Shown: piece after piece, positions 43,543 through 51,293 of the stretch
How the letters are laid out: each line of letters begins with the position of its first letter
How positions within the stretch are numbered: the first letter of the stretch is position 1
From: a gamma proteobacterium symbiont of Taylorina sp.
GTDB lineage: Bacteria > Pseudomonadota > Gammaproteobacteria > GRL18
Assembly: GCA_025655455.1 (NCBI GenBank)
Contig: JAHXIV010000044.1
Location: 1 to 51,310, forward strand
Direction of reading: 5' to 3'
Length of the DNA stretch: 51,310 bases
The notes under the pieces: model-generated
The model's database searches: none
What the model was told of the DNA's origin: nothing
What the model saw: the letters and a program-made list of their open reading frames with translations, nothing else
Made by a program: the position numbers and the translations under genes

Positions 43543-45219
43543 TCAGGCAAACGCACGGGCTAAGCCATCACCGGAAAATGACATGGCCAGTTCATCTGTT
43601 TTAATCTGTGTCGGATGCTCACGCACCATACCCAATGCCTGCTTTAGCAGATCGGTTGCATTGGCTAAATGCAGATCTTCAGGCACCTTCTGACCATCAC
43701 TAATATAGTTGAGTTGTAGTTGATTCTCAATAAGAACTGAAATAATACCACCAATAGAGGTTGATTCATCTACTTTGGAAGCAATACAGCCATCCAGTTC
43801 ACTCACATTAAACGCCTTAATCACTTCGTCCATCACCAGGCTTTGCGAAGCTGCTGATAACACGGCTAATATTTTCATTTTATCATGGCTTTGACGTAAC
43901 ATACTCAACTGTTCTGCAAGGCGTAAATCTCTATGACTCATCCCGGCAGTATCAATTAAAATGAGTTGTTTATCATCCAAACGGCTTAAAACCTGTTTAA
44001 GTTCCTGTTCATCATCAGCCACATAAACAGGCACACCCAGAATCCTGCCATAGGTTTTCAATTGCTCATGCGCCCCGACACGATAACTATCAGTTGTCAC
44101 CAGTGCAAGATTTTTAGCACCATATTTTAATGTATAACGGGCAGCCATTTTAGCAATATTGGTTGTCTTGCCAACACCGGTTGGACCAACCAGAGCAATA
44201 ATACCGCCTTCATCAATCAAATCATAATCAATCATGGGAATATGACGAGAAATGGCTCCCAATAGAGAACGCCAGCTACCTTCTAAAGATTCACTATTTT
44301 TTATTTGCTTAACCAGTTTTTCACTCAGAGATGATTTAATACCCAGTCGATATAAACGTGAGAGTAATTCTGCTCTATGAGGATGTCGGCGAGCAAAATC
44401 TCCCCATGCTAAACCGGATAATTGATTTTCTAAAATACCACGCAGTGATTTTATTTCTTCATGCATTGAGGTGATTGCCGGATCTTCTACCCATTCTATT
44501 TTTTTACCTGTACTGTTGTTTTTATTCCTGATGACTGATGCTGGTGCACGTTTGCTCTTGTGATCGGTATAAAAATCATCCAGCTTATCATTATCCCGGC
44601 TGCTTTTAGTGTGCTGCTTTTTTTGTCGACTTAAGTGTTCTTCCTTTACCAGTGATTCATAGTCAAATGGATAGTTGTCTTCTCCTGATATGTTATCTGA
44701 ATAATAACTATTGGATTTTTGTTCAAAATCAGCAGCATCAGAAATATAAGGCTGCTTTCTATCCTGTAATGAAGGCTTTTTATAAACATCATTGGATAAT
44801 TTTTTTTCTGTCTGCGGCTTCTTTGCAATATGGTTTTTCTTTGACTGCTTTAAAATCGAGGCAAAATTTCTTACTTTACCCTTCTGTTTCTCTGCTGCAG
44901 TATGAGTACCACTGAAACTAATGACATCATCTGCAATAGAATCTTCCAGTCTGGCAGTTATTTTCTGTTTTTTCACTCTGGCAGAGATAGGTGATTGACT
45001 TTTTTTTCGAGAAATCGGTGCTGATTTTAAAGACTGCCGATCCCGAGAAGCATCTACTGAACGCTGAACCACTTCCTCATCGTAGTCTATGGCTGCTACC
45101 AGTTCAATGCCGCCATCTACCTTATTATTGGAAAGAATAACTGCATCAGCACCCAGCTCTGCCTTTACCTGACGAATAGCTTCTCTCATTTCTGAAGCAA
45201 AAAAACGTTTAATTTTCAT
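43543..45219 (-). CDS. flhF: Flagellar placement GTPase FlhF
   Basis: The 558-residue product has the N-terminal B domain (KRFFASEMREAIRQVKAELG), a long charged, low-complexity linker (about 80-270), an NG-type helical part (about 280-340) and the SRP-type GTPase (G1 ALVGPTGVGKTTNIAKMA near 345, DTAGMSHRD as G3). It recruits early flagellar parts to the pole. The linker is long compared with most FlhF proteins. It lies 25 nt after flhA. Confidence 0.93.
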   Translation of the reverse strand: MKIKRFFASEMREAIRQVKAELGADAVILSNNKVDGGIELVAAIDYDEEVVQRSVDASRDRQSLKSAPISRKKSQSPISARVKKQKITARLEDSIADDVISFSGTHTAAEKQKGKVRNFASILKQSKKNHIAKKPQTEKKLSNDVYKKPSLQDRKQPYISDAADFEQKSNSYYSDNISGEDNYPFDYESLVKEEHLSRQKKQHTKSSRDNDKLDDFYTDHKSKRAPASVIRNKNNSTGKKIEWVEDPAITSMHEEIKSLRGILENQLSGLAWGDFARRHPHRAELLSRLYRLGIKSSLSEKLVKQIKNSESLEGSWRSLLGAISRHIPMIDYDLIDEGGIIALVGPTGVGKTTNIAKMAARYTLKYGAKNLALVTTDSYRVGAHEQLKTYGRILGVPVYVADDEQELKQVLSRLDDKQLILIDTAGMSHRDLRLAEQLSMLRQSHDKMKILAVLSAASQSLVMDEVIKAFNVSELDGCIASKVDESTSIGGIISVLIENQLQLNYISDGQKVPEDLHLANATDLLKQALGMVREHPTQIKTDELAMSFSGDGLARAFA

Positions 45220-45244
45220 AATTGGCTACCTTAAACTAATCACT

Positions 45245-47350
45245 TTATTCCTGACCAACAACGGTTGAAACTATTTTTATCTGCATATTATCCGGCACTT
45301 CGTTATAAGCCAGGACATGCATATTGTGGATGGTGTGTTTAACAAAACGCATCAACATTAACCTGATCTGAGCTGAAACCAGCAAAACAGCAGGTCTGCC
45401 ATCCATTTCCTGTTTTTGTGCACTTTCTGATAGAGAGCTATGTATTCTTTCAGCAAGTCCCGGCTCAATTCCACCACCATTTTCTGACATCTGTATTGAC
45501 TGGTGCAATAACTGTTCCAATGATGGCTCTAATGTAATTACAGCTAATTCATTGCCTAATCCATTGATATGCTGAACAATAAATCTTCCCAGTGCAACCC
45601 GTACCTGTGACGTCAAAATTCCGGCATCCTGTGTTTGTCCTGCATTCTCAGCCAGAGATTCCACAATTGTTTTAAAATCACGTACCGGTATAGACTCATT
45701 AAGTAAGTTCTGCAAGACCTTGACCACAGTACTGAGCGGCAGCAATTTAGGCACCAGATCTTCAACCAGTTTAGGAGAACTGGTTGCCAGGCGATCCAAT
45801 AGTTGCTGTACTTCTTCATGTCCTAATAATTGAGGAGCATTTTCATTCAGCAGTTGACTCAGATGAGTAGCAATTACTGTATTCGAGTCTACAACTGTAT
45901 AACCCAAAGTTTGAGCATTTTCCTTATTATTTTGTTCAATCCAGGTTGCAGGCAAACCAAAAGCAGGATCTTTTGTCTTTATTCCCTCAATTTCACCAAA
46001 TACCTGCCCGGGATTAATGGCCATATCATGCTCCGGATGGATCTCTGATTCTCCTATTGAAACACCCATTAAGGCAATACGATATACATTGGGAGCCAGA
46101 TCCAGATTATCGCGAATATGAACCGGCGGTATCAAAAATCCCAGATCCTGTGACAACTTCTTGCGCACCCCTTTGATACGACTCATTAATTGTCCACCCT
46201 GTGACTTATCCACCATCGGGATCAGACGGTAACCGACTTCCAGACCAATAGAGTCTATCGGCATTACATCATCCCAGGTTAGCTCTTTAGTATCTGAGGA
46301 GGTGGCTGCAATTTCCTGTTGTTGAACTCCCTGTTCCTGAATCACTTCAAGTTCAGTTGTCTGTTTGTTTTTATTGCGCCATGCCAGGGTACCTGTAATA
46401 CCGGCAAAGGTTAAAAAAACCAGATGCGGCATACCGGGAACCAATCCCATAATCAGCATAATGCCTGAGGCCACCCCCATTGTCCTGGGTTTACTGATAA
46501 GATCAGCAACAAATTCCCCTCCCATATCACCTTCACGGTTTTCACGAGTCACCATAATACCGGCAGCAACCGACAAAATCAGGCCGGGAATTTGTGCCAC
46601 CAGACCATCACCAATGGTCAGTAAAACAAAAATTTCAGCAGATTGAGCTGCACTTAAGTCATGTTGTAAAACACCGATGGTAAAACCACCCAATACATTG
46701 ATCAGTGTAATTAAAATTCCTGCAATGGCATCACCACGTACAAATTTGCTTGCACCATCCATAGATCCATAAAAATCAGCTTCACGAGACACTTCTTCAC
46801 GTCGCCTTTTTGCTTCATCCTGATCAATTAGCCCCTGATTCATATCAGCATCAATAGCCATTTGCTTACCAGGCATACTATCCAAGGCAAAGCGAGCACT
46901 CACTTCTGCTACCCGTCCGGCTCCTTTTGTGACGACCATAAAATTAATAATAATCAGGATGATAAAAACCACCAGACCAACCGCATAATTACCGCCAATA
47001 ACCACTTCACCGAAAGATTTAATCACCTGCCCGGCTGCATCAGGACCTTCATGACCATGTAGGAGAACCACGCGGGTAGAGGCTACATTTAAGGATAATC
47101 GTAAAAGGGTTGCAATGAGGATGACCGTAGGAAAAAGTGCAAAGTCTAAAGGCTTTTGAGCATAAATAACAACCAGAAGAATAATCAAGGCCAGTGTAAT
47201 ATTGAAAGTAAAAAAGATATCTAATAGAAATGCCGGCAATGGTAAAATCACCATGGCCAACATACCCATTAGAAGAATGGGAGCACCGACTCCACTTTGA
47301 ATCATATCAGTGATACGCGACTTGATACTCATTTCTGCTGCAATGGCCAT
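45245..47350 (-). CDS. flhA: Flagellar export gate protein FlhA
   Basis: The 701-residue product has eight transmembrane helices in its first half, with the FHIPEP-region conserved block RVAEVSARFALDSMPGKQMA, and the cytoplasmic export domain from about 360. It opens the proton-driven secretion gate of the flagellum. GGGA lies 7 nt before the ATG. It is the first gene of the minus-strand flagellar block in the window; a sigma-54 promoter lies about 60 nt ahead and an integron-type cassette array begins about 200 nt ahead. Confidence 0.96.
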   Translation of the reverse strand: MAIAAEMSIKSRITDMIQSGVGAPILLMGMLAMVILPLPAFLLDIFFTFNITLALIILLVVIYAQKPLDFALFPTVILIATLLRLSLNVASTRVVLLHGHEGPDAAGQVIKSFGEVVIGGNYAVGLVVFIILIIINFMVVTKGAGRVAEVSARFALDSMPGKQMAIDADMNQGLIDQDEAKRRREEVSREADFYGSMDGASKFVRGDAIAGILITLINVLGGFTIGVLQHDLSAAQSAEIFVLLTIGDGLVAQIPGLILSVAAGIMVTRENREGDMGGEFVADLISKPRTMGVASGIMLIMGLVPGMPHLVFLTFAGITGTLAWRNKNKQTTELEVIQEQGVQQQEIAATSSDTKELTWDDVMPIDSIGLEVGYRLIPMVDKSQGGQLMSRIKGVRKKLSQDLGFLIPPVHIRDNLDLAPNVYRIALMGVSIGESEIHPEHDMAINPGQVFGEIEGIKTKDPAFGLPATWIEQNNKENAQTLGYTVVDSNTVIATHLSQLLNENAPQLLGHEEVQQLLDRLATSSPKLVEDLVPKLLPLSTVVKVLQNLLNESIPVRDFKTIVESLAENAGQTQDAGILTSQVRVALGRFIVQHINGLGNELAVITLEPSLEQLLHQSIQMSENGGGIEPGLAERIHSSLSESAQKQEMDGRPAVLLVSAQIRLMLMRFVKHTIHNMHVLAYNEVPDNMQIKIVSTVVGQE

Positions 47351-47420
47351 AATAATCCCGTGACTATTTTTTGACGACTTTGATTAAAAATTGATTAAAT
47401 TACTTAGTGTAAGTATTGCT

Positions 47421-47436
47421 AGCAGGTTATATGCCA
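47421..47436 (-). promoter_or_regulatory. Sigma-54 promoter of flhA
   Basis: On the minus strand the site reads TGGCATATAACCTGCT, with GG and GC at the exact spacing of the -24/-12 consensus (TGGCAYR-N4-YTGCW). Transcription would begin about 60 nt before the flhA start. FleQ-type activators use such promoters for flhA in related bacteria. Confidence 0.75.
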
Positions 47437-47477
47437 AAAGTGGGTATAGTGATAAGTGGTAGGGGTTAAGTAAGATG

Positions 47478-47523
47478 TGTCAGATCAGGTGGTAAGTGGT
47501 AGCGGTTCAAGCTTGATCTGACA
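47478..47523. repeat. Inverted repeat between flhA promoter and cassette array
   Basis: tgtcagatca (47478-47487) pairs with tgatctgaca (47514-47523). Imperfect copies of aagtggtagcggtt lie at about 47454-47467 and 47494-47507. It may be a terminator-like hairpin for the array, an operator, or the scar of an old insertion. Confidence 0.5.
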
Positions 47524-47559
47524 TGTTTCTTATGATGTTACGATAAAATCTGACAATTA

Positions 47560-47700
47560 GTACTTGTGACCTACTGCTGCCATTCGACTAATTTACAGGA
47601 AAAGATATTTTCTCCATACCAGCCATTTTAGAACTCTGAAAAAAATAGAAATATCAGTATCTTTTCAAAATAATTGTCCGAGTACAGCGCCTTGTTATGG
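47560..47700 (-). repeat. Degenerate attC-like site ending the last cassette
   Basis: CCATAAC (minus strand, 47694-47700) begins 3 nt after the methyltransferase stop, followed by AAGGCGC. An imperfect stem pairs 47586-47607 with 47658-47678 over a 50-base loop. The outer box on the flhA side cannot be recognised, so the site is probably decayed. Confidence 0.4.
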
Positions 47701-47703
47701 CTT

Positions 47704-48486
47704 TTATGCACTTGGTTTTCTCGCAATATATACTCCGTAGCTGTAGTGTGCTTTGTATTTTTCATAAAGTTCAATTTCATGACGCTCGGCCTCTACGATT
47801 GCGCGAGCATCTTCACTATTTCCGTTTCTGCTCATGAAATCCTGAAAGTTGGAGCGCATCGGTTCGTAGTAGTTTTCGAGCCAGCAATGTTCAGGTAAAA
47901 CAAAGTAGCCTATCGGCGAATAACCATTGTCCTCCAGCACTTTTATTTTTGAGGATGCCATGTCGATTTCGGGATATTCACTATCCCAGTGATTTTGAAG
48001 TTCCGAAGGGCGGGCGTTTGTAATCCAGCTAATCTCTGAGGCAATCAATAGCCCACCTGGCTTCAGGTAATGCTTCCAATCTGTAACGCCTTTTTGAAAT
48101 CCAATGTTGTAGATAGCGCCCTCAGACCAAATAACATCAAACTCCTCTTTTTCAAACGGTAGTTTATCCATTGAAGCGCAAAGAGGAGTAATTTTTTCTG
48201 AAACGCCCTCACTCTCGGCTCTAGTTTTTAGGACATCCAGAAAGTCTTGAAGGAAGTCAACAGCCGTGATTTTTGCATTAAGCAAGCGCGCCAAAATTAA
48301 TGTCGAAGCACCCGTGCCACAGCCTATGTCGGCAACTTTCAATGGTGCATTTCTGTCTACACAAGCAAGATCAATTGCTTTCTTTGTTTCTTCATCGCCT
48401 CCGGGGCCTTGACGATTAGCTCCTTTATGGAGGTCTAAAAGTAATTGAAACTCATCCACCTTTGTATCCTCTTTCGATTGAGCCAT
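47704..48486 (-). CDS. Class I SAM-dependent methyltransferase carried by a gene cassette
   Basis: The 260-residue product shows motif I VADIGCGTGASTLIL (about 51-65), the acidic ITAVDFLQDFL after it, FDVIWSEGAIYNIGF and LKPGGLLIASEISW. The substrate is unknown; small-molecule methylation is likely. The ATG lies inside the right box of the attC-like site (GTTATGG), a common arrangement for cassette genes. Its codon and base composition look less AT-rich than the toxin cassettes beside it, consistent with a separate source. It is the last cassette before flhA. Confidence 0.8.
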   Translation of the reverse strand: MAQSKEDTKVDEFQLLLDLHKGANRQGPGGDEETKKAIDLACVDRNAPLKVADIGCGTGASTLILARLLNAKITAVDFLQDFLDVLKTRAESEGVSEKITPLCASMDKLPFEKEEFDVIWSEGAIYNIGFQKGVTDWKHYLKPGGLLIASEISWITNARPSELQNHWDSEYPEIDMASSKIKVLEDNGYSPIGYFVLPEHCWLENYYEPMRSNFQDFMSRNGNSEDARAIVEAERHEIELYEKYKAHYSYGVYIARKPSA

Positions 48487-48553
48487 AACGCCTTGCTGTG
48501 CTGGCCGAAGGGAGCTTGCGACTGGAGGTTCAGAACGAGCAAATTGTTATATC
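48483..48553 (-). repeat. attC-like recombination site
   Basis: On the minus strand the site runs from ATATAAC (48546-48552) through AATTTGCTCGTTC to CAGCAAGGCGTTATGG at 48483-48500. The outer boxes are inverted and the inner TTGC and GCAA segments pair imperfectly, as in attC hairpins. It separates the DUF2442 gene from the methyltransferase. Confidence 0.75.
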
Positions 48554-48577
48554 TTTTTACACCAAATCTAAGTCGTT

Positions 48578-48841
48578 TTAGTGCTTTATATTATTTTCGT
48601 AGAGATCTGCTATTGGAAAGCAAAGATCATAATCATTCCATTCTAAATCACCTTCATCAATCTCAAATTTTGAAAATTCTTTTTGATTTAAATATTTCCT
48701 AATTAAAGGGTTAAGAGACTCCGAAAGAAAAGGATAAAAATCAATTGTTTGACTTGTTTTATCATTAAAATCTAATTTGAGTCGATATTCTTCAAGGTGT
48801 TGCACCTGTTTTAAAGTAATAACTTGATCATCTGAAATCAC
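48578..48841 (-). CDS. DUF2442 protein (partner of DUF4160)
   Basis: The 87-residue product fits the DUF2442 family: KQVQHLEEYRLKLDFNDKTS at the front, a central LSESLNPLI and the typical end FEIDEGDLEWNDYDLCFPI followed by DLYE. DUF2442 and DUF4160 genes are commonly paired in a likely toxin-antitoxin or related unit with unproven action. It overlaps the DUF4160 gene by 4 nt (ATGA). It ends 25 nt before an attC-like site. Confidence 0.8.
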   Translation of the reverse strand: MISDDQVITLKQVQHLEEYRLKLDFNDKTSQTIDFYPFLSESLNPLIRKYLNQKEFSKFEIDEGDLEWNDYDLCFPIADLYENNIKH

Positions 48842-49143
48842 TTTATTCTCCTATTTATTTGTATACATGAAATTTCTTTATGAAGTACAAAATAATCTAT
48901 CCATTTTTGTACAATTTCGTCAGCATAAAATTCAATAAAACTTTTAAAATCATTAAGAGTTGATGGCTGCAAAGGTTTTCTACCTTTAACTAATTTAATT
49001 CTTATTTCTTTTAGCTTCCCGTCTTCTATTATAATTTCTGCTTTAGATTCATTGCCTTGATGCTTCCCATGTACATGAATCGGCTCATGTTCATTACTGT
49101 AGAATAAAATGACAATACCGAGGTAGGTGTATATTTTTGGCAT
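48838..49143 (-). CDS. DUF4160 protein
   Basis: The 101-residue product shows the family signature YSNEHEPIHVHGKHQGNESK and then a strand-rich part (AEIIIEDGKLKEIRIK). A histidine cluster near the start is conserved in the family. It pairs with the DUF2442 gene after it. Its ATG sits in GTTATGCC, which resembles the right box of an attC site, although no full attC remains in front of it; the truncated toxin gene ends just 10 nt before it. Confidence 0.75.
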   Translation of the reverse strand: MPKIYTYLGIVILFYSNEHEPIHVHGKHQGNESKAEIIIEDGKLKEIRIKLVKGRKPLQPSTLNDFKSFIEFYADEIVQKWIDYFVLHKEISCIQINRRIK

Positions 49144-49152
49144 AACTTTATT

Positions 49153-49464
49153 TTATAACGAATAATAATTCTTTGCTAATTTTTTAAAGTATTGTAATTC
49201 AGTTTTGCTAATAGTTTCTTTTTCATTTTTTCCAAAACCATAGAGATAAATAGCTCTATCTTGCTTTTGAAAAACAAGAATTGTTCTAAATCCCGAACTT
49301 TTACCACTATGCTCTCTTTTTACACGAACTTTAAATAGGTGACTTCCTAAGTCTGAACTTGATAATCCATTTTCTAAATTAAAAATTGTATCAATTAAGT
49401 CTTGATTCTTTAAGTTGGCTTTTCTAGCCCATTTATTAAATGACTTTATAGATAATTTCCTCAT
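49153..49464 (-). CDS. 3'-altered duplicate of a RelE/HigB-like toxin gene
   Basis: From the Met MRKLSIKSFNKW the product has 103 residues. Its first 97 are identical to the intact toxin encoded at 49953-50324, then a new short tail (YYSL) replaces the last 26 residues. The nucleotide identity breaks at 49172. It has no antitoxin gene after it; the DUF4160/DUF2442 pair follows instead. A longer frame begins at a TTG six codons earlier. It may be inactive, or an orphan neutralised by the antitoxin of the other copy. Confidence 0.65.
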   Translation of the reverse strand: MRKLSIKSFNKWARKANLKNQDLIDTIFNLENGLSSSDLGSHLFKVRVKREHSGKSSGFRTILVFQKQDRAIYLYGFGKNEKETISKTELQYFKKLAKNYYSL

Positions 49465-49548
49465 ACCCAAACTATAACACAATGTGATACAGAGGTTGAG
49501 TTTTTTGGAAATTAATTGAATACTTCAATGCTAAAATTGAGACATAAC
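49172..49548. repeat. 377-bp direct repeat, copy 1
   Basis: Identical to 50032-50408 except for one base (c at 49490, t at 50350). It covers most of the toxin gene, its upstream region and the first box of the attC-like site. High identity means a recent duplication. Confidence 0.95.
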
Positions 49549-49624
49549 CGTTTTGCGTAATCTGCTTTAAAACACGTAACGAAGTGGAGAGTTTTAAAGT
49601 CAGAATTAACGCAATTGTTATGTC
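49541..49624 (-). repeat. attC-like recombination site
   Basis: On the minus strand the site begins GACATAAC (49617-49624) and ends GTTATGTC (49541-49548). The inner segments AATTGCGTTAATTCTG and CAGATTACGCAAAA pair imperfectly, and ACTTTAAAAC pairs with GTTTTAAAG. This folds as a typical attC hairpin with extrahelical bases. It ends the HigBA-like cassette. Confidence 0.85.
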
Positions 49625-49632
49625 TTTTGATC

Positions 49633-49953
49633 TTATGCAGATAGCCTATAATCTAGAATATTTGGTGATCTTTTTAAAAGTTCTAGTAGAACTTTAGTTG
49701 AGCCAGATGGCTTTCTTTTTCCCTGTTCCCATTGCCTTATAGATGATGCACTAACATTTAATAGTTTTGAAAAAACTGTTTGGCTAAGATTCATTTGTTG
49801 CCTGATTTTTTTTATTTGTTCAGGTGTCAATTGAATTTTAGGTACAGTAACACCCAACGAATCTAGCTCTCTTTTTGTAAAAGAAACATTAACTCCAGAA
49901 TTAACAAGATCTTGAACTGTTTCCCCTATAGCATTTTTTATTGAATCTCTCAT
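49633..49953 (-). CDS. HTH antitoxin (HigA-like) of the toxin at 49953-50324
   Basis: The 106-residue product has a C-terminal helix-turn-helix domain (about 45-95; LTPEQIKKIRQQMNLSQTVF, then LLNVSASSIRQWEQGKRKPSG) and an N-terminal part that probably binds the toxin. Toxin-first order and one-base overlap with the toxin stop (TAATG) match HigBA-type modules. It would repress the cassette's own promoter. Confidence 0.85.
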   Translation of the reverse strand: MRDSIKNAIGETVQDLVNSGVNVSFTKRELDSLGVTVPKIQLTPEQIKKIRQQMNLSQTVFSKLLNVSASSIRQWEQGKRKPSGSTKVLLELLKRSPNILDYRLSA

Positions 49954-50324
49954 TACAATTTCTCCAGATCAAATAAAACATTATTATCAATGAGTTTATC
50001 AAGTTGGATATTATTTAAAGCTAAAAGATCATTTGCTAATTTTTTAAAGTATTGTAATTCAGTTTTGCTAATAGTTTCTTTTTCATTTTTTCCAAAACCA
50101 TAGAGATAAATAGCTCTATCTTGCTTTTGAAAAACAAGAATTGTTCTAAATCCCGAACTTTTACCACTATGCTCTCTTTTTACACGAACTTTAAATAGGT
50201 GACTTCCTAAGTCTGAACTTGATAATCCATTTTCTAAATTAAAAATTGTATCAATTAAGTCTTGATTCTTTAAGTTGGCTTTTCTAGCCCATTTATTAAA
50301 TGACTTTATAGATAATTTCCTCAT
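49953..50324 (-). CDS. RelE/HigB-like toxin, intact copy
   Basis: From MRKLSIKSFNKWARKANL the product has 123 residues. The core RVKREHSGKSSGFRTILVFQ, then IYLYGFGKNEKETISKTELQYFKKLA, marks the COG4737-type RelE-like toxins, which cut mRNA at the ribosome. A frame beginning at a TTG adds six residues. In the promoter region TATAGT lies close to the Met and a cacaatgtg palindrome overlaps it, suggesting a near-leaderless, self-repressed transcript. Most of the gene lies in the 377-bp repeat (50032-50408). Confidence 0.85.
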   Translation of the reverse strand: MRKLSIKSFNKWARKANLKNQDLIDTIFNLENGLSSSDLGSHLFKVRVKREHSGKSSGFRTILVFQKQDRAIYLYGFGKNEKETISKTELQYFKKLANDLLALNNIQLDKLIDNNVLFDLEKL

Positions 50325-50408
50325 ACCCAAACTATAACACAATGTGATATAGAGGTTGAGTTTTTTGGAAATTAATTGAATACTTCAATGCTAAAATTGA
50401 GACATAAC
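50032..50408. repeat. 377-bp direct repeat, copy 2
   Basis: Second copy of 49172-49548, shifted by 860 bases. It lies within the intact HigBA-like cassette and starts at the same attC box (gacataac, 50401-50408). Confidence 0.95.
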
Positions 50409-50530
50409 GTTCAATTGAGTGTTTACAGGGACAAAGGAAAGAGGTGATTAAAAATGAAACTCTTTCTCAACACTCAGAACTTTTTAAAAGTCGCTGAGTC
50501 CCTGTGATACATTCCGATTGCTTGTTGTGC
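50401..50530 (-). repeat. attC-like recombination site, long form
   Basis: On the minus strand the site begins GCACAAC (50524-50530) and ends GTTATGTC. The inner arms pair as CAATCGG...ACAGGGAC with GTCCCTGT...CAATTG, with acagggac at 50425-50432 and gtccctgt at about 50498-50505. At about 130 bp it is a long site. It ends the Xre/RelE cassette. Confidence 0.75.
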
Positions 50531-50538
50531 TGTATTGA

Positions 50539-50829
50539 TTAGTTATGAACGAGCTTAATTTCTAAATGACAACCAACTGCTTTTGCATATTTCCTCAGAG
50601 TAGTGATTGAAGGAGAGTGTTGTTTATTACCACCACCATTTTCAAGTCTTGCTATTGCAGGAGTTTTTGTTCCCATGAGTTCTGCAACATCAGATTGAGT
50701 AAGCCCTGCTGTCATTCTAGCTTTTAGTAACTCATCAAAAAGAGAAAATTCTTCTTGTAAAGAATCGTACTCAGCTTTAACTTCAGGGTTGCTTAGCATT
50801 TTCTTTTTTAATTCTTCATGTGTTAGCAT
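50539..50829 (-). CDS. Xre-family antitoxin
   Basis: The 96-residue product has a helix-turn-helix domain (about 37-90; MTAGLTQSDVAELMGTKTPA, IARLENGG, SITTLRKYAKAVG). It should neutralise the RelE-like toxin encoded just before it, whose gene it overlaps by 14 nt. It ends 8 nt before the attC-like site, as cassette genes usually do. Confidence 0.88.
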   Translation of the reverse strand: MLTHEELKKKMLSNPEVKAEYDSLQEEFSLFDELLKARMTAGLTQSDVAELMGTKTPAIARLENGGGNKQHSPSITTLRKYAKAVGCHLEIKLVHN

Positions 50830-51151
50830 TTGATTTCACCTCTTTCATTCTTGAGATGGCAAGTTTTAAATCTTTTGGTGGTGTTTTTTGAGTTTTCTTT
50901 ATGAAAGAATGAAGCATAACAATTCGCTTGTTTACCAATGTGCAGTAAAGAACACGACTGATACCTTCTTTTGATTTCATCCGAAGCTCGAACAAACCTT
51001 CTTTCATTGCTTTTGTATGAGGCATTCCAAGGTTGGCACCATAAGTTATCATTCGCTCAGTAAGATGAACATACCTTGCCTGAATGCCAGCAGGAAGTGT
51101 TTGAATTTCCTCCTGAACCGCCTCACTGTAATATATGATTTCCCATGCCAT
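50816..51151 (-). CDS. RelE/Gp49-like toxin
   Basis: The 111-residue product matches the Gp49/RelE type: WEIIYYSEAVQEEIQTLP at the front, then MKEGLFELRMKSKEGISRVLYCTLVNKRIVMLHSFIKKTQKTP with the basic surface used for ribosome-dependent mRNA cleavage. The toxin gene comes first, its antitoxin second. A perfect 13-bp palindrome begins 3 nt ahead of the ATG, so the module is very probably self-repressed. No strong ribosome site is visible. Confidence 0.88.
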   Translation of the reverse strand: MAWEIIYYSEAVQEEIQTLPAGIQARYVHLTERMITYGANLGMPHTKAMKEGLFELRMKSKEGISRVLYCTLVNKRIVMLHSFIKKTQKTPPKDLKLAISRMKEVKSNANT

Positions 51152-51153
51152 AA

Positions 51154-51183
51154 GCCAATATTAACATATTTGTTAATATTGGC
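51154..51183. promoter_or_regulatory. Perfect palindromic operator of the RelE/Xre module
   Basis: gccaatattaaca (51154-51166) and tgttaatattggc (51171-51183) are perfect 13-base arms around tatt, immediately upstream of the toxin start. The Xre antitoxin is the likely binder. Confidence 0.75.
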
Positions 51184-51215
51184 AAGATATTAGATGATTT
51201 TTGGGATTTTTTATA

Positions 51216-51293
51216 GCACAACGTTTTGCTTCATCTGAAAATAAAACAGAACGAAGTGGCGCTTTATTTTTCAGATGCAAGCTATTGTTGTGT
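51216..51293 (-). repeat. attC-like recombination site
   Basis: The outer boxes gcacaac (51216-51222) and gttgtgc (51287-51293) are perfect inverted repeats. The inner arms gcttcatctgaaaataaa and tttatttttcagatgcaagc pair with few mismatches. On the minus strand the order is GCACAAC...GTTGTGC, the attC layout. It marks the start of the Xre/RelE cassette and the end of another cassette beyond the window. Confidence 0.85.
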
